From: Gammaproteobacteria bacterium
GTDB lineage: Bacteria > Pseudomonadota > Gammaproteobacteria > Thiohalobacterales > Thiohalobacteraceae
Direction: 5' to 3'
NCBI GenBank assembly: GCA_016214925.1
Contig: JACRMO010000080.1
Location: 1-7,034, forward strand
DNA length: 7,034 nt
The notes beneath the pieces are model-generated. The model was not told where the DNA came from. It did not search any database and was given only the letters and a program-made list of their open reading frames with translations. Both the position numbers and the translations under genes were made by a program. Positions 1 through 4,817 of the stretch are shown in pieces; positions within the stretch are counted from its first letter, which is position 1; each line of letters starts with the position of its first letter.

Positions 1-892
1 CCTTGTAGATGAGATAGGAGCTGATGAGCACAACCGGAATGCCGCCGGAGTTGAAGTGCGCCTTGAGCTCCTCGACGCCGAGCTTGGTGTAATGTTCGGC
101 GATGGGCAGTCCCGCGACTTCCTGGATGAATTCGTCCTGCACCAGGCGGATGACTTCCTTCTTTTCCTCGTTGCGCACCGAGTTGACGAACATCGGCGTC
201 TCGTCCTTTACATAAATATCGACATCGAAACCGCGGTGATACGCCGACAGCGCCAGCCCATGCGCGCCGCAGCCGCCGTGGCCGGAGGTCATAAACACCG
301 TGGTCGACTCGCGCCAGATGCGGATCTCGGCCTGACGGTTCAGCTCCACGCTATCGTCGAGCGCCTTCATGGCCATCATGATGGCCGCCGGTCCGCAGGT
401 GAATTCCAAGGTCTGTTCGTAATAGGGCACGCGCACCAGCTCCGGCTGCAAATGCGGCACCATGAGCTTTTCGAAACGCAGTGCGTCGGCGTGATCTTCG
501 TAGTAATCGTCGAACATGCCGAACTGACGATAGCCGAGTTTGCGGTACAGCGCGATGGCGCCGGTATTGTCGTGGCGCACTTCCAGACGCATGTACACAC
601 AGCCGCGCATGAGCGCCGCGGCCTCGGCGGCCTCGATCAGTGTGCCGCCCAAGCCTTCGCCACGGTGAGCATGATCGACGGCCAGCGAATACATGCGCGC
701 CAGCGAGGTGCCGGTGTGAAACAGCACCAGCACATAGCCGGCCAATTCACCCTGACAGTCCTCGACCAACGTGGCCGCATTGGCCTTGGTGAGCATATAG
801 CGGAAGTTGCGCCGCGACAGACGGTCGAGCTCGAAACAGCGATTCTCGAGTTCCACCAGGGCGTCGAGGTCATCGATCGTGGCGGTGCGCAT
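1..892 (-). CDS. GNAT acetyltransferase / C39-like peptidase fusion protein (5' part; runs off the left edge)
   Basis: Reverse-strand reading from the ATG at 892-890 gives 297 codons with no stop before the window edge. Residues about 1-145 form a RimI-like GNAT domain, with the acetyl-CoA loop RGEGLGG at 77-83 and the typical DNTGAIALYRKLGY segment at about 108-121. Residues about 150 onward match the C39-like papain-fold peptidase family found fused to GNAT domains (Pfam 'Peptidase_C39 like'). The presumed oxyanion-hole Gln is Q160 and the nucleophile C166 sits in TCGPAA. The catalytic His, expected in a PHW-type motif just past the ISSYLIYK where the window ends, is not visible. By family length about 70-85 residues are missing (inference). 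From memory, such fusions often lie next to RimK-like ATP-grasp ligases, suggesting peptide tagging or processing; that neighbour would be outside the window. No clear Shine-Dalgarno precedes the ATG, and the frame stays open upstream (GTG about 36 nt earlier), so the start is likely but not certain. Confidence 0.88.
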   Translation of the reverse strand, partial: MRTATIDDLDALVELENRCFELDRLSRRNFRYMLTKANAATLVEDCQGELAGYVLVLFHTGTSLARMYSLAVDHAHRGEGLGGTLIEAAEAAALMRGCVYMRLEVRHDNTGAIALYRKLGYRQFGMFDDYYEDHADALRFEKLMVPHLQPELVRVPYYEQTLEFTCGPAAIMMAMKALDDSVELNRQAEIRIWRESTTVFMTSGHGGCGAHGLALSAYHRGFDVDIYVKDETPMFVNSVRNEEKKEVIRLVQDEFIQEVAGLPIAEHYTKLGVEELKAHFNSGGIPVVLISSYLIYK

Positions 893-1006
893 CGTGAACG
901 GGAAACCGGCAAGGTAGATTGCCGACACTTTAGCATGGCGCCCCAGCGCCAGGGAGCCGAACCGACTTCAAATCGACCTCAGGCGGATAGCGGTGGGCGG
1001 TGGGCT

Positions 1007-1071
1007 GCGGCCTGGCACACCCCTGCCGCCTCCGAGCTGCGCAAGTCGGCTGCAGGGGTGTGCCAGGCCGC
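1007..1071. repeat. Hairpin A: perfect 20-bp stem around a shared core loop
   Basis: The left arm 1007-1026 (GCGGCCTGGCACACCCCTGC) is the exact reverse complement of 1052-1071, enclosing a 25-nt loop (1027-1051). The loop recurs, inverted, in the loop of a second hairpin 130 bp away, although the stems of the two are unrelated. No T-run follows on either strand, so an intrinsic terminator is unlikely. It lies about 115 bp upstream of the GNAT/C39 start. Confidence 0.9.
1027..1053 (+). repeat. Shared 27-bp core, copy 1
   Basis: Exact inverted match to 1185-1211. The inner 18 nt at 1032-1049 are themselves an imperfect dyad: CCGA and TCGG at the ends, the self-complementary TGCGCA in the centre, and two unpaired positions on each side between them (14 of 18 symmetric). 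That shape would suit a dimeric protein or recombinase binding site; this is inference. Confidence 0.9.
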
Positions 1072-1162
1072 CGCTGGAAACTGTGTATCAACGCCCTTGA
1101 TGATTATCTTGCGTTGGGAACCAATGCACTTGGTTGACTACTCGCTCTGCATGACTCCCGCG

Positions 1163-1235
1163 CCGCGCCGGTGGTGTCGATCGCGCAGCCGACTTGCGCA
1201 GCTCGGAGGCGAAGTGATCGACGCCGCCGGCGCGG
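1163..1235. repeat. Hairpin B: 20-bp stem with two G:T-type pairs around the same core, inverted
   Basis: The left arm 1163-1182 pairs with 1216-1235 at 18 of 20 positions, and the two exceptions are wobble-compatible (T in the left arm where C would pair). One further outer pair is 1162/1236. The loop 1183-1215 contains 1185-1211, the exact reverse complement of 1027-1053. The stem sequence is unrelated to that of hairpin A. It lies about 90 bp upstream of argE. Confidence 0.85.
1185..1211 (-). repeat. Shared 27-bp core, copy 2 (inverted)
   Basis: Exact reverse complement of 1027-1053, with 131 bp (1054-1184) between the two copies. Read on the minus strand it sits in the same position within hairpin B as copy 1 does in hairpin A. 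Confidence 0.9.
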
Positions 1236-1271
1236 CATGCCGACGATACCCTCCAAGCGGGATGTTGCGTG

Positions 1272-1302
1272 GATTTCATATCCGTCGAAGATTTCAAATC
1301 CG
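1272..1302 (+). promoter_or_regulatory. Tandem 13-bp near-repeats upstream of argE (possible operator)
   Basis: GATTTCATATCCG (1272-1284) and GATTTCAAATCCG (1290-1302) differ at one base and are 18 bp apart. The second contains the perfect dyad GATTT-C-AAATC. They end 24 bp before the argE ATG. Position and spacing would suit a repressor such as ArgR, but the motif is not a good ARG box, so the binding protein is unknown. A small hairpin (1302-1310 with 1319-1326, one bulge) follows directly before the ATG. Confidence 0.3.
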
Positions 1303-1326
1303 CGCCCGATAGTCCAGAATCGGCGC

Positions 1327-2276
1327 ATGCACACCTCCGCGCCCACACTCCTGGATATGATCGGCGGGCTGATCGCCACGCCGTCGGTGTCCAGCGTCAG
1401 CCCGCAGTTCGATCAGGGCAACCGCGCCGTCATCGATCTGCTGGCCAACTGGTTGGACGGACTCGGTTTCAAGGTCGAGGTTCAGCCGCTGGCGAGTCGT
1501 CCGGGCAAGGCCAACCTGATCGCCACGCTGGGTTCGGGCGGTGGCGGACTGGTGTTGGCCGGTCACACCGACACCGTGCCGTGCGATCCGGAACTGTGGA
1601 CATCCGATCCGTTCCGCCTCACCGAGCGCGACCACAAGCTGTACGGCCTCGGCACCTCGGACATGAAGGCATTCCTGGCGCTGGCCATCGAAGCGGCGCG
1701 GCGTTTCGACGCGAAACATTGGGCAACAGCGCGTTGGAGGGCATGTATCATGTGCTCGGCGAGATCCTGACGTGGCGCGCTGAACTCCAGCAGCGTTACC
1801 GCAATCCGCTGTTCAAGGTGCCGGTGCCCACGCTCAACCTCGGCCACATCCACGGCGGCGACAATCCCAACCGCATCTGTGGCGCCTGCGATCTGCACAT
1901 CGACCTGCGCCCATTGCCGGGCATGGACATCGCCGAGTTGCGCGGCGAACTGGAACAGCGGCTCGCGCAGCGCCTGGCCGGCAGCGGCCTGGAACTGCGC
2001 GTCGAACGCCTGTTCGGCGCCACCCCGCCGATGGAGACACCGGCCGGCGCACCCATCGTGCAGGCCGGCGAACGCCTCACCGGCCACGCCGCCGAGGCGG
2101 TCGCTTTCTGCACCGAAGGCCCCTACTACAATAAACTCGGCATGGACACGCTGATCCTCGGCCCCGGCGACATCGACCAGGCGCACCAGCCGGACGAATA
2201 CCTGCGCCTGGATCGCATAGACCCAACGGTGGATCTGCTGGAAAAGATGATCGGGGAGTTTTGTGTCGAGTCATAA
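1327..2276 (+). pseudogene. argE: N-acetylornithine deacetylase ArgE, broken by internal deletion and frameshift
   Basis: ArgE is an M20-family metalloenzyme that hydrolyses N2-acetyl-L-ornithine to ornithine and acetate in arginine synthesis. From the ATG at 1327, 131 codons match the N-terminal half, with metal/catalytic residues H80 and D82 (GHTDTVP) and D112 (GTSDMKA). After FDAKH (to about 1719) this frame loses homology and stops near 1770. Homology resumes in another frame at about 1719 (LGNSALEGMYHVLGE) and runs to the TAA at 2274-2276, including GHIHGGDNPNRIC and the metal-binding His of AHQPDEY. Compared with E. coli ArgE (383 aa, recalled), about 68-70 residues are missing between the halves. 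These hold the DEE catalytic/bridging glutamates, the GEPT metal ligand and the SGHSSDPA segment. The missing length must be 1 mod 3 (for example 205 or 208 bp). Even with the frame restored, activity is not expected. argA follows, the usual gammaproteobacterial order. An assembly deletion is the alternative. Confidence 0.9.
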
Positions 2277-2284
2277 AGACTGTA

Positions 2285-2361
2285 TTCACACCAAAGGACG
2301 CAAAGCACACGAAGAACATACAATAGAATTTCTCTGCGTTCTTTGCGTCCTTTGGTGTGAA
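2285..2361. repeat. Dispersed palindrome between argE and argA (21-bp perfect arms)
   Basis: The left arm 2285-2305 and the right arm 2341-2361 are exact reverse complements (left arm begins TTCACACCAAAGGACGC), with further imperfect pairing inward. I recall this sequence type, rich in AAAGGACGCAAAG and GCGTCCTTTG, as a dispersed hairpin scattered between genes in many bacteria; shadow frames across it read like TKGRKERRE/LRVLCVLW. On the plus strand the right arm is followed after 3 nt by seven T (2365-2371), so the hairpin could also end argE transcription. Confidence 0.8.
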
Positions 2362-2371
2362 ACGTTTTTTT
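2341..2371 (+). terminator. Possible intrinsic terminator formed by the palindrome's right arm and a T7 run
   Basis: The strong stem (arms 2285-2305 and 2341-2361) is followed by AACG and T7 at 2365-2371. The loop is long (35 nt with partial internal pairing), which is unusual for a terminator. If it works, argE and argA are not one simple operon, and argA needs its own promoter in about 2370-2430, where I see no clear one. Confidence 0.3.
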
Positions 2372-2431
2372 CTTGGCACTCCACCCCGTTTCCTGCACCA
2401 TAACCCAAAACCACTGCACAGCGACCTTATC

Positions 2432-3760
2432 GTGACCAGAACGCCCAACGACCATTGCGACTTCGTCACCGGCTTCCGCCACTCGGCGCCGTATATCCAT
2501 GCGCACCGCGGCTGCACCTTCGTCATCGGCTTTACCGGCGAGGCCATCGCGGACGAGCGCTTCGCCGGCTTGATCCACGACTTCGCGCTGTTGCACAGCT
2601 TAGGGATAAAGCTGGTGCTGGTGCATGGCGCGCGGCCGCAGATCGAACAGCGCCTGAAGGAACGTGGCGTCGAGATTCGCTACGCGAACGGTCTGCGCAT
2701 CACCGACGATGCGGCGCTGGCGTGCGTGAAGGAGGCCGTCGGCACGGTGCGTGTCGATCTGGAAGCGTTGCTGTCGATGGGCGTGGCGAACACGCCCATG
2801 TCCGGCGCGCGCATCCGCGTGGCCAGCGGCAACTTCGTCACCGCGCAGCCGCTCGGCGTGCGCGAGGGCGTGGACTATTGCCATACCGGCCAAGTGCGGC
2901 GCATCGATGGCACGGCCCTCCGTCAGCAACTGGAAGACCAGCGCATCGTGCTGCTCTCCCCGCTCGGCTATTCGCCCACCGGCGAGGTGTTCAACCTGAG
3001 CGCCGAAGAAGTCGCCATGCACGCGGCCATCGAACTGCGTGCGGACAAATTGATTCTGCTGCTCGACGGCCCCGGCTTGGCGCAAGGCCGCAAACCCATT
3101 CGGCAACTCAGCCCGAGCGATGCCGAACGCCTGCTCAACGGCCGCCGCAAGCTGCCCGAAGATCTCGCACGGCATCTGTCCAGCGCCACCCAGGCCGCCA
3201 AACGCGGCGTGCGCCGTGCGCATCTGGTGACGCGCAGCATCGACGGCGCGTTGTTGCAGGAACTGTTCACCCGCGATGGCGTCGGCACGCTCATCACCAC
3301 CGATGTCTACGAGGGTCTGCGCCCGGCGAGCATCGACGACGTCGGCGGCATTCTGGAACTGATCGCGCCGCTGGAGACCGAAGGCCTGCTGGTGCGGCGT
3401 TCGCGCGAGCGCCTGGAAATGGAAATCGATCACTTCCTGGTGGTCGAACGCGACGGCATGACCATCGCCTGCGCCGCGCTCTACCCGTATACCGAAGAGG
3501 CCGTCGGCGAACTCGCCTGCCTCGCCGTACATCCGGACTATCGCGGCGAGGGCCGTGGCGACAACCTGCTCGCCGCCATCGAACGTCGCGCGCAGGACAA
3601 CGGCATTCACTGGCTGTTCGTGCTTACCACGCACACCGCGCACTGGTTCCGCGAACGCGGCTTCGAACCCGCGACCGTCGATGACCTGCCGGTGAAACGC
3701 CGCGGTCTATACAACTATCAGCGCAAGTCGAAGGTGTTTATCAAGGCGCTGGGAAATTAA
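2432..3760 (+). CDS. argA: Amino-acid N-acetyltransferase (N-acetylglutamate synthase) ArgA
   Basis: ArgA transfers acetyl from acetyl-CoA to glutamate, the first, arginine-inhibited step of arginine synthesis in the cytoplasm. The 442-aa reading from GTG 2432 matches the length of E. coli ArgA (443 aa) and starts in register (FVTGFRHSAPYIHAHRG near residue 11). Residues about 20-290 are the amino-acid-kinase-like, arginine-sensing domain (LVLVHGARPQIE at 61-72, SGNFVTAQPLGVREGVDYCH at 132-151, DGALLQELFTRDGVGT at 271-286). Residues about 298-440 are the GNAT domain, with acetyl-CoA loop RGEGRG at 371-376, LFVLTT at 395-400 and the family C-terminus LYNYQRKSKV. The frame is open to another GTG at 2357, but that adds 25 residues encoded partly by the upstream palindrome, so I reject it. 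There is no in-frame ATG near the homologous start and no strong Shine-Dalgarno before GTG 2432. The gene looks complete and intact, unlike argE. Confidence 0.95.
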   Translation: MTRTPNDHCDFVTGFRHSAPYIHAHRGCTFVIGFTGEAIADERFAGLIHDFALLHSLGIKLVLVHGARPQIEQRLKERGVEIRYANGLRITDDAALACVKEAVGTVRVDLEALLSMGVANTPMSGARIRVASGNFVTAQPLGVREGVDYCHTGQVRRIDGTALRQQLEDQRIVLLSPLGYSPTGEVFNLSAEEVAMHAAIELRADKLILLLDGPGLAQGRKPIRQLSPSDAERLLNGRRKLPEDLARHLSSATQAAKRGVRRAHLVTRSIDGALLQELFTRDGVGTLITTDVYEGLRPASIDDVGGILELIAPLETEGLLVRRSRERLEMEIDHFLVVERDGMTIACAALYPYTEEAVGELACLAVHPDYRGEGRGDNLLAAIERRAQDNGIHWLFVLTTHTAHWFRERGFEPATVDDLPVKRRGLYNYQRKSKVFIKALGN

Positions 3761-3763
3761 TAG

Positions 3764-3948
3764 TGGGGTCGGAGCTGAGTGGCTTAATCAATGTAGGGTG
3801 GGTTAGCGTTTTTTGCGTAACCCACCACGCGTTGCGCAGCAACACAACGCATTTTTTAATGTGTGCCTACGGCACGCTTGGTGGGTTACGGCACAAACGG
3901 CGTGCCTAACCCACCCTACATTGATTAAGCCATTCGGGTCTGACCCCA
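3764..3948. repeat. Nested palindromic MITE-like repeat (GTAGGGTGGGTTA type, GGGGTC ends)
   Basis: The outer arms 3764-3806 and 3906-3948 are each 43 nt. The 26 outermost positions match at 22, and the inner part (GGCTTAATCAATGTAGGGTG onward) is perfect. The termini are TGGGGTC and GACCCCA. Inside, GGTGGGTTA occurs four times in alternating orientation (3797-3805 plus, 3818-3826 minus, 3880-3888 plus, 3907-3915 minus), so smaller hairpins can form. The central GTTGCGCAGCAAC is another small palindrome. I recall both the GTAGGGTGGGTTA/TAACCCACC units and the GGGGTCAGACCCC-type ends as dispersed repeats in gammaproteobacteria, the latter often near REP-associated (RAYT) transposases. No transposase is present. 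It fills nearly all of the argA-cpdA gap. Confidence 0.88.
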
Positions 3949-4709
3949 TGTCCGCCAACCCACTGCGCTTCATCCAACTCACCGACACCCACCTGTCCGA
4001 CCCCGCCGACGGCACGCTGCGCGGCTTCAACACTGCGCAGTCATTGGCGGCGGTCGTCGAACATATCCGCACGCACGAACCGCGCATCGACGGCATCCTC
4101 GCCACCGGCGATCTCAGCCACGATGGCGGCACACCCTCCTATCGGCGCTTCGTACAACTGCTCGCACCGCTCGATGCACCGATCTATTGCCTGCCCGGCA
4201 ATCACGATGCCTTGAACATCTTCAGTTGTGCGCTGAAAGGCTCGCGCGTGCACAGCGGCGGCCGTCTGCTCGCCGACAACTGGCAATTGATCTTCTTGGA
4301 CTCCGCCGCGCCCGGCGCCGTGCATGGCCATCTGCGCCCCGCGGAACTCGCGCGTCTGGAGAATGCGCTGCGCGAACACCCGGAGCGGCATACGCTGATC
4401 TGTCTGCATCACCAACCCGTGCCGATCGGCAGCGCCTGGCTGGATAAACTCATACTCGACAATGCGGATGCATTGTTCGAGGTCGTCGACCGACATTCAC
4501 AGGTGCGCGGCATCCTCTGGGGGCATGTGCATCAGACCTTCGACATGACGCGCAACGATGTGCGCCTGCTTTCCAGTCCTTCGACCTGCATTCAATTCAA
4601 ACCCGGATGCGACGATTTCACGCTCGACGATAAAGCGCCGGGTTACCGCTGGCTGGCGCTGCATGGGAATGGCAACATCGATACTGACATTGTATATATA
4701 CAATACTAG
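3948..4709 (+). CDS. cpdA: 3',5'-cyclic AMP phosphodiesterase, CpdA-like metallophosphoesterase
   Basis: The enzyme is predicted to hydrolyse cAMP to AMP in the cytoplasm, lowering cAMP available to CRP. The 253-aa product carries the class III nucleotidyl-cyclase phosphodiesterase metal-binding set: D13 and H15 (TDTHL), D55 (ATGDLSHDG), N85 and H86 (LPGNHD), H154/H155 (CLHHQP), H193 and H195 (WGHVHQ). Further CpdA-like stretches are PSTCIQFKPGCDDFTLD (211-227) and APGYRWLALH; E. coli CpdA (275 aa, recalled) aligns over the whole length. The ATG at 3948 is chosen because LRFIQLTDTHL lies where the family begins. The frame is open back into the upstream repeat (TTG at 3813), but that part is repeat-encoded. 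The A of the ATG is the last base of the repeat, and no Shine-Dalgarno is visible (GTCTGACCCC precedes it). The last codons lie in an AT palindrome. Other Icc-type phosphoesterase substrates cannot be excluded. Confidence 0.9.
   Translation: MSANPLRFIQLTDTHLSDPADGTLRGFNTAQSLAAVVEHIRTHEPRIDGILATGDLSHDGGTPSYRRFVQLLAPLDAPIYCLPGNHDALNIFSCALKGSRVHSGGRLLADNWQLIFLDSAAPGAVHGHLRPAELARLENALREHPERHTLICLHHQPVPIGSAWLDKLILDNADALFEVVDRHSQVRGILWGHVHQTFDMTRNDVRLLSSPSTCIQFKPGCDDFTLDDKAPGYRWLALHGNGNIDTDIVYIQY
4689..4704. promoter_or_regulatory. Perfect 16-bp AT-rich palindrome at the end of cpdA
   Basis: ATTGTATATATACAAT is fully self-complementary and lies across the last codons of cpdA (encoding IVYIQY), ending three bases before the TAG. 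It stands out in GC-rich surroundings and lies just upstream of the Kelch gene's leader, so it could be an operator for that gene. It does not match the LexA box (CTGT-N8-ACAG). Confidence 0.4.
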
Positions 4710-4711
4710 CG

Positions 4712-4738
4712 TTGGTCTTTTCGCTCGAACGATATAAC
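4712..4738 (+). promoter_or_regulatory. Weak candidate promoter for the Kelch lipoprotein gene
   Basis: TTGGTC (4712-4717) and TATAAC (4733-4738) are separated by 15 bp, shorter than the ideal 17. They lie 80-105 bp upstream of the chosen start, just after the AT palindrome at 4689-4704. The region is AT-rich compared with its surroundings. This is suggestive only. Confidence 0.25.
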
Positions 4739-4817
4739 ATGTCACGCAAAATCGGGCCGACTGATGCACGGGAAATTTCCAAAATCGTCACGCCATAAAT
4801 CCAGAACGAGATCCTCC

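Larger units (their letters stand above)
893..1326. other. Divergent intergenic region without a gene
   Basis: This 434-bp gap separates the divergent GNAT/C39 gene and the argE remnant, so promoters for both should lie here, but I see no convincing -35/-10 pair. It contains two large hairpins (1007-1071 and 1163-1235), an inverted 27-bp repeat joining their loops, a small dyad AACCAA-5 nt-TTGGTT (1119-1135), a wider dyad CAACGC/GCGTTG (1089-1094 and 1111-1116), and two tandem near-copies of a 13-bp motif before argE. Open frames crossing it read through the palindromes and look like nothing known. Confidence 0.7.

Noticed and set aside
1007..1236. Integron attC sites, CRISPR repeats or intrinsic terminators
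   Set aside because: No GTTRRRY-type core ends for attC, only two inverted core copies rather than spaced direct repeats for CRISPR, and no T-runs for terminators.
56..1312. Long plus-strand open frame of 418 codons
   Set aside because: It lies antisense to the GNAT/C39 gene, whose reverse-strand product has clear domains; its own translation is rich in H, Q, R and G, resembles no family and runs through both hairpins.
1563..2186. Minus-strand frame of 207 codons
   Set aside because: Antisense shadow of argE; the plus strand carries conserved ArgE motifs in this stretch.
2357..2431. Upstream GTG start adding 25 residues to ArgA
   Set aside because: The extension is encoded partly by the right arm of a dispersed palindrome and has no counterpart in E. 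coli ArgA; GTG 2432 gives the family length.
2600..3643. Minus-strand frame of 347 codons
   Set aside because: Antisense shadow of argA, a common effect of high GC; no recognisable domain.
3797..3915. CRISPR-like array from four GGTGGGTTA copies
   Set aside because: The copies alternate in orientation and are 9 bp long; they are the arms of nested palindromes.
3813..3947. TTG-initiated N-terminal extension of CpdA
   Set aside because: These 45 codons are translated from the palindromic repeat; family homology starts just after ATG 3948.
4689..4704. LexA/SOS box
   Set aside because: The half-sites TTGT and ACAA are separated by 8 bp but lack the CTGT/ACAG ends required; only the central TA-rich look is similar.
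4764..4817. Upstream ATG for the Kelch protein
   Set aside because: It would place 18 charged residues before a well-formed lipoprotein signal peptide; ATG 4818 gives a normal signal sequence.
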